The notes under the pieces are model-generated. The model was given only the letters and a program-made list of their open reading frames with translations, did not search any database and was not told the origin of the DNA. Positions 1 through 6,691 of a stretch of DNA of 10,974 nucleotides are shown piece by piece (the stretch's first letter is position 1; each line of letters opens with the position of its first letter). The translations under genes were made by a program, and so were the position numbers. The stretch lies in the NCBI GenBank assembly GCA_041746415.1, contig JBGTHB010000085.1, forward strand, positions 1 to 10,974, read 5' to 3'. This DNA comes from JBGTHB01 sp041746415. GTDB lineage: Bacteria; Pseudomonadota; Gammaproteobacteria; Coxiellales; Coxiellaceae.

Positions 1-1
1 A

Positions 2-55
2 ATTTTGCGTTCACATGATGTTATGCAGCCAGCCTTGTTGTCCCAAGAAGATTGA
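2..55 (+). CDS. possible 3' end of an upstream gene (partial)
   Basis: Frame 2 is open from the window edge and ends at TGA 53-55. It reads ILRSHDVMQPALLSQED, a plausible polar C-terminus. Seventeen codons are far too few to identify a family, and an open stretch this short is expected by chance. If real, it would be the gene preceding the PilX-like gene and could belong to the same pilus cluster, which is speculation. The hairpins at 104-172 lie downstream, where a gene end would be expected. Confidence 0.25.
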   Translation: MLRSHDVMQPALLSQED

Positions 56-103
56 GTTATTGGGCTATTTACTTTTTCAAAACGCCAATTCCTAACCCAG
101 CGC

Positions 104-173
104 AGAGTGAAAAACGCTCTTATTAATCCAGCAGCAAGGTAGGTTAAGGGGCGTATTTTCATTGAAAAACGCT
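104..173. repeat. hairpins carrying an 11-bp direct repeat
   Basis: TGAAAAACGCT occurs exactly at 108-118 and again at 163-173. Each copy is the 3' side of an inverted repeat. In the first, AGAGTG (104-109) pairs with CGCTCT (115-120) across an A5 loop, with one G-U pair. In the second, GCGT-A-TTTTC (151-160) pairs with GAAAAACGC (164-172), giving nine pairs, one bulged A and a three-base loop. Neither hairpin is followed by a clean T-run on the plus strand, so neither is a textbook terminator. They may mark the end of the upstream gene or belong to a short dispersed repeat. Confidence 0.45.
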
Positions 174-215
174 GTATGTCGTTGAAATTTTCAAAAAAAT
201 ACGGGTGGAATTTAC

Positions 216-221
216 TATAAT
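216..221 (+). promoter_or_regulatory. putative sigma-70 -10 box for the PilX-like gene
   Basis: TATAAT at 216-221 matches the consensus perfectly. No good -35 hexamer lies 16-18 bases upstream, where the sequence is an A-run (193-199). That run could act as an UP-like element, or the promoter may need an activator. A start near 228 would give a leader of about 127 nt before the ATG at 355. Confidence 0.35.
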
Positions 222-227
222 AAGTAT

Positions 228-354
228 ATAAGCACGGTACGTTGCTGGGGGCTGCGGGTGAAGCTATCACCCATGTTATCAATGACGATGCGAACACGTA
301 AGTGCAGCAGGCTTTGGGATTAAGCTTAGGCCACACTTAGGGGCTTAAAACCAC
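228..354 (+). other. structured 5' leader of the PilX-like gene
   Basis: This stretch has no convincing ORF but contains clear inverted repeats. GGGTGA (256-261) and TCACCC (267-272) form a perfect 6-bp stem with a 5-nt loop. TTAAGC (320-325) and GCTTAA (343-348) form a second 6-bp stem that encloses most of the only candidate ribosome-binding site, AGGGG (339-343). CTTAGG occurs twice, 12 bases apart, inside this stem. The arrangement could control translation initiation. I compared it from memory with the c-di-GMP-I (GEMM) riboswitch core and tmRNA and saw no match. Confidence 0.35.
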
Positions 355-1602
355 ATGCAACGTAACCGAGGATTTTCAACTATTCTCATGTCGGTGGTGG
401 TGCTTATTGCCGTGACAATGAGTTCGTTTATGGCAGCGAACAGAATAATAAATCATCAATCCATTATCACCACTAAAGCTCAGCATATAGCTGCATTTCA
501 AATCGCGCAGGCGGGATTGGATTACGCCACGGTGCATTTAACTGCAAATTACGATTCTATTGTGAATGGTCAAACAGTTCAGGTTGCGCTATCCGCACAG
601 CGTTATTTTGTACTAACTTATACATTTGTCGATGGTAAAGATTTAATTCGTGTGCAATCGGTTGGTTATTTAACTGATGCAAGTTCGCAAATTGCGGCGG
701 ATCATACGCTGCAGCAAACTGTATCGTACCAAGGATCTTCAAGCGTGATTACAGGTGATTACGCTTTGCAAACACGCACTAATGCGAGCGCAAAAAATAA
801 TGCGATTATTTATAATTTAAGTGGTGGTCTTTATACAGCACGTGTGGGTGAAGATATTACATTTGCAAATAATGCCCGAACTGAATTAGCCACTGGTCCT
901 GGCTCGTCTAATTATTTGGGCATACAGGATGATGTGCAATTTGACCCCAATATAGCTTCAATGACAAATGATGAGATGCAGACCAATTTTTTAGGCGCAC
1001 CAATAACGGATTACCAAGTCGCGAGCACAACGTATAATTTGCCTATGCAAAGCGGTAATCATTCTTACAATAGCGATTTACAAGGCATGACCGGTGTTGG
1101 GATTTCACTGACTCAAAGTGGTGGTGAGGCGAGTTTTAAAAATAATAGTTGGACAGGCGCGGAAAATGATCCCATTGTATTGGTGGTCAATTTAAGTAAT
1201 GGCGCAAAATTTTCTTTAAGCAATAATGTGGATGTTTACGGCAAAATCGTGGCAAATGGTGGCTCAGTTGAAATTGGGAATAATGCGCAATTAGTAGGTG
1301 ATTTAATTGTGGATGGCGATTTGGAATTAGGAAATAACGTTACAGTTGATGGTGATGTGATTGTGACGGGCAATGTGGAACTGAACAATAACGCGCGTGT
1401 AAATGGGACTTTATTTGCTTTGGGCGATGTAGAAATGCAAAACAATGTCGAAGTGCATGGTGCTGTGGTTGCAGGTGGAGAAGTTACCATGCGCAATAAC
1501 GCTAAAATTATTTATAATGCCACCAATGCGGCTGTCACTATTCCGGGCGCTAGCGGCACGCCAAGCTATGCGAGGGTGATGGGCAGTTGGTCTGATTTTT
1601 AA
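355..1602 (+). CDS. PilX-like prepilin with C-terminal beta-solenoid repeats
   Basis: The protein has 415 residues. The start MQRNRG-FSTIL resembles a type IV prepilin leader: basic residues, Gly6 then Phe7 at the likely prepilin-peptidase site, then a hydrophobic helix to about residue 27. Position +5 is Leu rather than the Glu of major pilins. Residues 42-60, including AFQIAQAGLDYA, match the AFxxAEAGLxxA signature of PilX N-terminal domains. The C-terminal region is repetitive. Asn-Asn pairs at 290, 309, 327, 345, 363 and 381 mark units of 18-19 residues, each roughly V-E-hydrophobic-x-N-N-x-x-V-x-G-x-hydrophobic. This pattern suggests a right-handed beta-helix like bactofilins or collar domains of surface proteins. 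Earlier N-N units at 148, 172 and 263 may be additional rungs. It is probably a minor pilin or pseudopilin with an adhesive or capping head. The ribosome-binding site is weak (AGGGG, 11 bases from the ATG), but the leader motif supports this start. The substrate or partner is unknown. Confidence 0.75.
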   Translation: MQRNRGFSTILMSVVVLIAVTMSSFMAANRIINHQSIITTKAQHIAAFQIAQAGLDYATVHLTANYDSIVNGQTVQVALSAQRYFVLTYTFVDGKDLIRVQSVGYLTDASSQIAADHTLQQTVSYQGSSSVITGDYALQTRTNASAKNNAIIYNLSGGLYTARVGEDITFANNARTELATGPGSSNYLGIQDDVQFDPNIASMTNDEMQTNFLGAPITDYQVASTTYNLPMQSGNHSYNSDLQGMTGVGISLTQSGGEASFKNNSWTGAENDPIVLVVNLSNGAKFSLSNNVDVYGKIVANGGSVEIGNNAQLVGDLIVDGDLELGNNVTVDGDVIVTGNVELNNNARVNGTLFALGDVEMQNNVEVHGAVVAGGEVTMRNNAKIIYNATNAAVTIPGASGTPSYARVMGSWSDF

Positions 1603-1660
1603 CGCCGTAATTTTTATCATCATTCTGGTGAACGGTCAAAATTAAATTGATAAACTACTG

Positions 1661-1669
1661 TGTTACAAT
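1661..1669 (+). promoter_or_regulatory. putative extended -10 promoter for the NlpC/P60 gene
   Basis: TGTTACAAT (1661-1669) is an extended -10 element (TGn plus TACAAT). Transcription would start near 1676, about 20 nt before the ATG. The TTGATA at 1647-1652 is too close to serve as its -35. An alternative is TATGAA at 1672-1677, which has TGG in front and that TTGATA 19 bases upstream. Either way, the gene seems to have its own promoter in the 94-bp gap after the PilX-like gene. Confidence 0.35.
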
Positions 1670-1685
1670 GGTATGAATAATTAAC

Positions 1686-1690
1686 AAGGA
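1686..1690 (+). promoter_or_regulatory. ribosome-binding site, NlpC/P60 gene
   Basis: AAGGA lies 6 bases before the ATG at 1697. This good Shine-Dalgarno spacing fixes the start, which is immediately followed by a signal peptide. Confidence 0.6.
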
Positions 1691-1696
1691 TGTGGT

Positions 1697-3121
1697 ATGC
1701 GATATTGCTGGTTATTGGGTTTGCTTTCATTATTTTTCACTTTCTCTTTTGCCAATCCTTTTCCTATTAATGTGTTGGTTTCAGCTAATATCAAACAAAA
1801 CGCTTATGCTTATATGCCAAAAAATGATAAAGCTAATAGGCTAATTTTATCATCCGCACAGCAACAACATTTCACTCAGCTTTTTTTAGCGCGTTATTAT
1901 TCACCTTGGGCAGTGCAGTATAAACCACAACAGACATGTTTTACGGCAGATGATAGGCATTGTGTTGCGATTAATAGTGTTGAACAACAGTCCATACAGC
2001 TAGCGCAACACAATTTAGGTTATGATCAACATTACAACGCACATTCAGTGCAGTGGTTAGTGCGCATAAAAAACAACATGAATTTAGCGCAAACGTTTTG
2101 TCAAAAAAATTGTGCGGCCATTACTGTTGATAATGCTGCATTGCGAATATTGCCGACATTACAACCGCGTTATTTATCTATTAAAATTCCGGGTCAAGGT
2201 TATCCATTCGATAGTTTACAGTTAGCCACTTTATGGTTGGGTACGCCAGTGCGAATTGTAATGAGTTCACGTGATAAAAAATGGTATTTAGTAGATGCAG
2301 CTGGCATGTTGGGTTGGATTGAAACTGCTACGTTGGCGCGAGTGGATAATTCATTTGAAAAAAAATGGCGCTCATTGCCATTATCGAGTTTGACTTCACT
2401 TAAACTGACAACGCCCACTAAAGATTTGTATTTTGGTTCGCTGTTGCCTTATCGTAAATTGTCAACGCACTTAATGCAGATTTTTATTCCTTACAAAAAC
2501 AAACAGGGTAAAGCAGAATTGCGTAGTGTGCATTTAGCGCAAGATCAAATTAAGCCTTGGCCATTGCTACCCACTCCCTATGAATTCAGTCGCGTGATTA
2601 ATTTATTTTTAGGTATGACCTATGGTTGGGGCGGGCTGTATGATGATAGCGATTGCTCTGGTGCTTTGAAGCGTTTGTATGCGAATTTTGGTATTTGGTT
2701 GCCGCGACACTCCGGTGCGCAGGGCGCGTTAGCCGGTAAAATGTCGCATTTGCCAATCAGTCGTTATTCTGTGATGCAACGCAAACAGATATTTTTAGGG
2801 AAAGCAGGGAATAAATTTATTCGGCTTGTGCCGTATTTAACCTTAATTACCTTTCAAGAATCCGAAACAGGACCGATTGATCATGTGGCGTTATATATTG
2901 GTTCACCGGATAAAAAACACATTATTATTTTTCAAAGTGTGTGGGGTTTTCATATTGTGAAACAAAAAGACGGTGTGGGTCGCCTCATTGTGGGTAAAGC
3001 GGCATTAACACAAATGAATTTAGGTGAAAATATTAATTTGCAGGATCGCAGTTTGCAGGTGCAGACTTTGTGGCAAGTGCCGGGGTTAAATTATACGGTG
3101 ATAAGTTCGGATGCAAATTAA
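1697..3121 (+). CDS. secreted SH3 / NlpC-P60 (C40) cell-wall peptidase
   Basis: The protein has 474 residues. Residues 1-19 form a signal peptide (hydrophobic stretch ending SFA before NP) with no lipobox, so a periplasmic location is likely. The ARYYSPW motif near residue 65 resembles the NLPC_P60 N-terminal stabilising domain. Residues 149-215 (LRILPT, YPFD, GTPVRIVMSSRDKKWYLV) look like the SH3_6-type domain of these proteins, and residues 235-290 probably form the second SH3. The catalytic domain starts near 300: GMTYGWGGLYDDSDCSG places the nucleophile at Cys320, GPIDHVALYIG gives His396, and the position three before W416-G417, usually His in this subfamily as I remember it, is Gln413. 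C40 peptidases tolerate His, Asn or Gln as the third polar residue, so activity is expected. The likely reaction is cleavage of peptide bonds involving meso-diaminopimelate in peptidoglycan stems, for remodelling or recycling. The exact bond cannot be read from the sequence. The gene converges on gatB. Confidence 0.85.
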   Translation: MRYCWLLGLLSLFFTFSFANPFPINVLVSANIKQNAYAYMPKNDKANRLILSSAQQQHFTQLFLARYYSPWAVQYKPQQTCFTADDRHCVAINSVEQQSIQLAQHNLGYDQHYNAHSVQWLVRIKNNMNLAQTFCQKNCAAITVDNAALRILPTLQPRYLSIKIPGQGYPFDSLQLATLWLGTPVRIVMSSRDKKWYLVDAAGMLGWIETATLARVDNSFEKKWRSLPLSSLTSLKLTTPTKDLYFGSLLPYRKLSTHLMQIFIPYKNKQGKAELRSVHLAQDQIKPWPLLPTPYEFSRVINLFLGMTYGWGGLYDDSDCSGALKRLYANFGIWLPRHSGAQGALAGKMSHLPISRYSVMQRKQIFLGKAGNKFIRLVPYLTLITFQESETGPIDHVALYIGSPDKKHIIIFQSVWGFHIVKQKDGVGRLIVGKAALTQMNLGENINLQDRSLQVQTLWQVPGLNYTVISSDAN

Positions 3122-3143
3122 CACATTAGTGCTACAAAAAAAC

Positions 3144-3275
3144 ATTGGCGTATGGATGGCGACGCTCGTTCCTCGCTCGCCATGACTCACCTTTCAAAAA
3201 CGCCAGCGAAAAACTTCTTCTGCTGTCATTGTGAGCGCACGTAGCAAGCGTAACAATCCATGTACAAGCGCCAAT
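3144..3275. repeat. 132-bp imperfect palindromic repeat element
   Basis: The outer ends ATTGGCG (3144-3150) and CGCCAAT (3269-3275) are exact inverted repeats. Inside them, ATGGAT (3152-3157) faces ATCCAT (3256-3261), and ATGAC (3182-3186) faces GTCAT (3225-3229). Each arm is rich in GCGAGC/GCTCGC-like units, and the left arm folds on itself through GGCGA (3158-3162) and TCGCC (3177-3181). The right arm, GTCATTGTGAGC...AACAATCCAT, resembles the CATTGCGAGC...GCAATCC intergenic repeats seen in many bacteria, including Legionella and Rickettsia as I recall. It could be a non-autonomous repeat, a transcript-end structure, or both. No transposase is present. Confidence 0.6.
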
Positions 3276-3316
3276 AAAAAACATCCTGACACGACGAGAC
3301 TAACGCGTTTTGTCAG
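3276..3316 (-). terminator. weak terminator candidate for gatCAB
   Basis: On the minus strand CTGACA (3316-3311) pairs with TGTCAG (3291-3286) around a 19-nt loop containing the self-complementary AACGCGTT. After four bases a run of six T follows (3281-3276). The stem is short and the loop long, so this would be an inefficient intrinsic terminator. The large palindrome just beyond it may finish the job. Confidence 0.3.
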
Positions 3317-3352
3317 TACGAACGGTTTTAGTTTTTTGCGGTTATAAAACAA

Positions 3353-4789
3353 TTACTGCAGTTTTTCTAATAGCAGTGCATTAACCTGTTCTGGATTTGC
3401 TTTGCCTTTGGTGGCTTTCATCACCTGGCCTACAAAAAATGCAATCAATTTAGTTTTGCCTGCGCGGTATTGCTCGACTTGATCAGGATTGTTAGCAATA
3501 ATTTCAGCCACGATTTTTTCAATTGCACTGTTATCGGTAATTTGTTTTAAGCCGCGTTTTTCAATGATGTCATCGGCATTTCCTTCGCCTGACCACATCG
3601 CCTCAAAAACAGTTTTGGCAATGCTGGATGAAATCGTTTTATCGTGCAAGCGCGTTAGCATACCGGCTAAAGCAATTGCGCTTACGGGTGATTGATTGAT
3701 ATCGAGATTTGCTTTATTTAAAAAAGCCGCCAAATCACCGCCAATCCAATTAGCCACTAATTTAGCTGGTGTGTCTGGTGCGGCTTTTAATACTGCTTCA
3801 AAATAATGTGCTGTGGCTTGATCGGTTGCTAATAAATTTGCATCGTAGCTAGATAAGCCGTACTGCTGTTGAAAGCGTTGGCGTTTTTCCCATGGTAATT
3901 CTGGTAACGTTTTTTTTATGATAGCCAAATCATCTTGTGAAATTTCCAATGGCAATAAGTCGGGATCAGGGAAATAACGATAGTCATGTGCTTCTTCTTT
4001 GGAGCGCATGGAACGTGACTCATCTAATTCTGAATCGTATAGACGCGTTTGTTGAATAATGCTGCCGCCACTTTCTAAAATTTCTTTTTGGCGCTCCACT
4101 TCACCCAAAATGGCGCGCTCAATAAAACGAAATGAATTTAAATTTTTGGTTTCGGTGCGCGTGCCCAATTTATTTGAGCCCAGGGGGCGTAGCGATACAT
4201 TCACGTCGCAGCGAAATGAACCTTCTTGCATGTTGCCATCGCAAATTTCTAAATAACGCACTAAATTGTGTAATGTTTTTAAATAGGTGATTGCCTCTTC
4301 AGGAGTACGCATATCTGGCTCAGAAACAATTTCCAACAGCGGTGTTCCGGCACGATTTAAATCAATGCCGCTGCAACCGGGCATAGCACCATGTAATGAT
4401 TTACCGGCATCCTCTTCTAAATGTGCGCGTGTAATACCAATGCGTTTGGATTCACCACTTTTTAAAGTGATATCCAAATGACCTTGGCCTACCACCGGCA
4501 AATCAAATTGAGAAATTTGATAGCCTTTAGGCAAATCAGGATAAAAATAGTTTTTACGAGCGAAGACACTGCGTGGTGCGATAGTCGCCCCAATCGCCAG
4601 CCCAAATTTGGCAGCCATGCGTACGGCGTCTTTATTTAATACTGGTAAAACACCTGGCATGGCAAGATCAACAGCACAGGCTTGGGTGTTAGGTTCGGCA
4701 CCATAGGTGGTAGTGGCTGCTGAAAAAATCTTTGATTGCGTTGCCAATTGAACGTGTACTTCAAGACCGATTACGGTTTCCCATTCCAT
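3353..4789 (-). CDS. gatB: aspartyl/glutamyl-tRNA amidotransferase subunit B
   Basis: At 478 residues this is a normal full-length GatB. It opens with MEWETVIGLEVHVQL, whose Glu10 and His12 belong to the metal-binding part of the active site. It continues with RKNYFYPDLPKGYQISQ (79-95), HLEEDAGKSLH (123-133), LNRAGTPLLEIVSEPD (144-159), the EGSFRCDVNVSLRP block and DYRYFPDPDLLPL. The last 150 residues are the YqeY-like tRNA-binding tail. GatB binds the misacylated tRNA, phosphorylates the Glu or Asp side chain with ATP, and receives ammonia from GatA. The product is Gln-tRNA(Gln) or Asn-tRNA(Asn) in the cytoplasm. AGGTGAT sits just before the ATG. The gene follows gatA after 20 bases and is the last gene of the operon. 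I see no frameshift or missing motif. Confidence 0.97.
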   Translation of the reverse strand: MEWETVIGLEVHVQLATQSKIFSAATTTYGAEPNTQACAVDLAMPGVLPVLNKDAVRMAAKFGLAIGATIAPRSVFARKNYFYPDLPKGYQISQFDLPVVGQGHLDITLKSGESKRIGITRAHLEEDAGKSLHGAMPGCSGIDLNRAGTPLLEIVSEPDMRTPEEAITYLKTLHNLVRYLEICDGNMQEGSFRCDVNVSLRPLGSNKLGTRTETKNLNSFRFIERAILGEVERQKEILESGGSIIQQTRLYDSELDESRSMRSKEEAHDYRYFPDPDLLPLEISQDDLAIIKKTLPELPWEKRQRFQQQYGLSSYDANLLATDQATAHYFEAVLKAAPDTPAKLVANWIGGDLAAFLNKANLDINQSPVSAIALAGMLTRLHDKTISSSIAKTVFEAMWSGEGNADDIIEKRGLKQITDNSAIEKIVAEIIANNPDQVEQYRAGKTKLIAFFVGQVMKATKGKANPEQVNALLLEKLQ

Positions 4790-4809
4790 ATATCACCTAT
4801 TTTTTTAAC

Positions 4810-6261
4810 TTAGCTATTATTAGTTGTTTGCTTGTGCCACTCAGTTACGCCTTGATATTGATGCGCTACGTTTAGCAATGTTGCTTCATCAAAATAATTT
4901 CCAATCAATTGCACTCCTAGCGGTAAACCATTGCTGACACCACAAGGCATCGACAAACCCGGTAACCCCGCTAAATTAGTAGCAATAGTGAAGATGTCTG
5001 ATAAATACATCGCAATAGGATCTTTGGCTTTTTCACCAATTTTAAATGCAGGAGTGGGTGTGGACGGCGTTAAAATCATATTTACTTCTTGGAAAGCGCT
5101 GATAAAATCATCGCGTATTAAACGACGAACTTGCTGTGCTTTGCGATAATAAGCGTCGTAGTAACCTGATGACAACACATAAGTGCCAATTAAAATGCGG
5201 CGTTTCACTTCACGGCCAAATCCTTCAGAGCGCGAACGTTCATATAAATCCAATAGATTGGTTGGCTCATCACAACGATAACCAAAACGCACGCCATCGT
5301 AGCGTGCCAAATTAGAGGAGCACTCAGCGGGAGCAATAACATAATAAGCTGGTGCTGCTAATTCAGTATGCGGCAAACTGATTTCTTTAAATTGCACCCC
5401 CAGTTTTTTCAGTTCGCTAATAACGACTTGAATGGCTTTTTCTACAGCGGGATCAAGTCCGGCAATAAAATATTCTTTAGGCAAACCAATTTTTAAGTTG
5501 TGTAGGGACTCAGTGAGAGTGCGCGTGTAATCTGGTACAACACGATTAATGGATGTGGAATCTTTGGGGTCGTGACCCGCCATGGTGTTTAACATAATTG
5601 CGGCGTCTTCGGCGCTGCGTGTCATTGGGCCGGCTTGATCTAAACTCGAGGCAAAGGCAATCATACCAAAGCGTGACACCCGACCGTACGTTGGTTTTAA
5701 TCCAGTTAAGCCGCATAACGCTGCTGGTTGGCGAATGGAGCCACCGGTGTCGGTGCCAGTTGCTCCGGGCGCTAAACCACCTGCCACGGCAGTGGCCGAA
5801 CCTCCCGATGAACCACCGGGAATGCAGTCGGTATTCCATGGATTTTTTACTGCACCGTAGTAACTGGTTTCATTGGAAGAACCCATGGCAAATTCATCCA
5901 TGTTGGTTTTGCCCAACATCACTGCGCCAGCATCTAAAAATTTTTGAGTGACAGTGGATTCATACGGCGCAATAAAATTATCTAAAATTTTTGAACCGCA
6001 TGTGGTTTTAATCCCTTTAGTGCAGAAAATATCTTTTTGTGCCAGAGGGATGCCGGTTAAGGGAGTGATATGGCCGGCTGCAATTTGCGCGTCTGCCGCT
6101 TGAGCTTGTTTTAAGGCCGTTTCATTACAAACCGTAATGAAACTGTTATAGCGTGTGTCGAATTTTTCAATGCGGGTTAAAAAATATTGAGTTAATTCAA
6201 CGCTGGAAAGTGTTTTATTTTTAAGTGCGTGATGTAATTCTTTGATCGTTTTGGTGTGCAT
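4810..6261 (-). CDS. gatA: aspartyl/glutamyl-tRNA amidotransferase subunit A
   Basis: From the ATG at 6261 this is a 483-residue amidase-signature enzyme, a usual GatA length. The Ser-cisSer-Lys triad is visible: Lys76 in PLAQKD, the first Ser of GGSSGGS at 151, and Ser175 in GTDTGGSIRQP. These correspond to Lys79, Ser154 and Ser178 of the Staphylococcus aureus enzyme with a constant offset of three. GatA hydrolyses glutamine and channels the ammonia to GatB. An in-frame TTG at 6288 would add nine basic residues (MKRNKWKRK) and overlap the end of gatC. I prefer the ATG because GTGGAAA lies just upstream and the family normally begins a few residues before the KELHHAL helix. The gene follows the gatC stop after 13 bases and precedes gatB by 20, so the three are cotranscribed. 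Confidence 0.96.
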   Translation of the reverse strand: MHTKTIKELHHALKNKTLSSVELTQYFLTRIEKFDTRYNSFITVCNETALKQAQAADAQIAAGHITPLTGIPLAQKDIFCTKGIKTTCGSKILDNFIAPYESTVTQKFLDAGAVMLGKTNMDEFAMGSSNETSYYGAVKNPWNTDCIPGGSSGGSATAVAGGLAPGATGTDTGGSIRQPAALCGLTGLKPTYGRVSRFGMIAFASSLDQAGPMTRSAEDAAIMLNTMAGHDPKDSTSINRVVPDYTRTLTESLHNLKIGLPKEYFIAGLDPAVEKAIQVVISELKKLGVQFKEISLPHTELAAPAYYVIAPAECSSNLARYDGVRFGYRCDEPTNLLDLYERSRSEGFGREVKRRILIGTYVLSSGYYDAYYRKAQQVRRLIRDDFISAFQEVNMILTPSTPTPAFKIGEKAKDPIAMYLSDIFTIATNLAGLPGLSMPCGVSNGLPLGVQLIGNYFDEATLLNVAHQYQGVTEWHKQTTNNS

Positions 6262-6274
6262 TTTTCGTTTCCAC

Positions 6275-6568
6275 TTATTCCGTTTCAATCATAGCCGGAA
6301 CAATATAGAGGCCGGCTTTCACTTTGGGAGCGATGCTTTGAAACAACTCGCGTTGATTGGTTTCGCTGACCACATCTTCTCGTAATGGTTGAGTGGCTTC
6401 AAAAGCGTGGGCCAGTGGTTCGACACCCTCAGTATTGATGGCACTCATTTTTGCGACCATATCTAAAATTTTTGATAAATCGTGTTGTAAGCTTTTGATA
6501 TCTGAGTCATCAATTTTGATGTGCGCGAGCTTGGCGACTTTTTTAATTTCAGCGTCGGTTAAATTCAT
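6275..6568 (-). CDS. gatC: aspartyl/glutamyl-tRNA amidotransferase subunit C
   Basis: This 97-residue protein is the small subunit that wraps around GatA and GatB and stabilises the complex. Family marks are the N-terminal helix DAEIKKVAKLAHIKIDDSD, the stretch INTEGVEPLAHAFEATQPLREDVV, and the C-terminal VKAGLYIVPAMIETE with its Y-x-VP motif. The ATG at 6568 has GAGG five bases upstream. A TTG directly before it could add one residue but would abut the ribosome-binding site. It is the first gene of gatCAB, transcribed away from mreB. The gene starts only 123 bases from the mreB ATG. Confidence 0.95.
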   Translation of the reverse strand: MNLTDAEIKKVAKLAHIKIDDSDIKSLQHDLSKILDMVAKMSAINTEGVEPLAHAFEATQPLREDVVSETNQRELFQSIAPKVKAGLYIVPAMIETE

Positions 6569-6601
6569 CAACCCCTCGTGTAGCCAGTGTTAAAGCCCAG
6601 C

Positions 6602-6607
6602 ATTATA
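6602..6607 (-). promoter_or_regulatory. putative -10 box of the gatCAB promoter
   Basis: The minus strand reads TATAAT exactly (6607 down to 6602), about 33 bases before the gatC ATG. No consensus -35 lies 16-18 bases upstream (TAGCGA at best). The transcript would begin near 6595 with a short leader containing GAGGGG. Confidence 0.45.
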
Positions 6608-6632
6608 CTGCAACATCACTCGACTCGCTATG

Positions 6633-6662
6633 TTGATTCGGGTAAAGTAGCACCAATATCAT
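6633..6662 (+). promoter_or_regulatory. putative sigma-70 promoter of mreBCD
   Basis: TTGATT (6633-6638) and TATCAT (6657-6662) are separated by 18 bases, a fair match to the consensus. Transcription would start near 6669, about 23 bases before the mreB ATG. The element lies just upstream of the divergent gatCAB -10 box, so the two polymerases would share a short control region. Confidence 0.4.
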
Positions 6663-6691
6663 CATTATATGAGCGAAAGGAAGAAGAAATT

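Larger units (their letters stand above)
3122..3352. other. convergent intergenic gap with palindrome and terminator-like hairpin
   Basis: These 231 bases lie between the stop codons of the NlpC/P60 gene and gatB and hold no ORF I can support. Most of the gap is the palindromic repeat at 3144-3275, followed by a small hairpin at 3286-3316. Both could help separate the two converging transcripts. Confidence 0.6.

Noticed and set aside
242..301. Short frame LLGAAGEAITHVINDDANT ending in TAA
   Set aside because: It looks protein-like, but there is an in-frame stop at 221, no ATG or GTG, and no ribosome-binding site. It overlaps the GGGTGA/TCACCC hairpin, so it is more likely leader RNA or chance.
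56..354. Possible tRNA or known riboswitch in the left flank
   Set aside because: There is no GGTTCRA-type T-arm or acceptor pairing, and no match to the GEMM c-di-GMP core or tmRNA start that I can recall.
1236..1496. Minus-strand 86-codon ORF opposite the solenoid repeats
   Set aside because: Its repetitive Ser/Thr/Pro composition is simply the antisense of the 18-residue repeat array.
1213..1520. CRISPR-like periodicity in the 54-base repeats
   Set aside because: The period is protein-level (18 residues in frame). The DNA units differ too much and there are no distinct spacers or cas genes.
5546..5951. ORFs of 97 and 117 codons on either strand inside gatA
   Set aside because: They are overlapping frames of the strongly conserved gatA coding sequence, low in family-like features and with no ribosome-binding sites.
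6262..6288. TTG start extending gatA by nine residues
   Set aside because: It overlaps the gatC end and lacks family support. The ATG at 6261 has GTGGAAA upstream and gives a normal GatA length with the expected triad numbering.
6587..6691. 35-codon N-terminal extension of mreB from an upstream ATG
   Set aside because: It runs through the likely mreB promoter and adds residues foreign to MreB. The ATG at 6692 has a good ribosome-binding site and gives the standard 347-residue protein.
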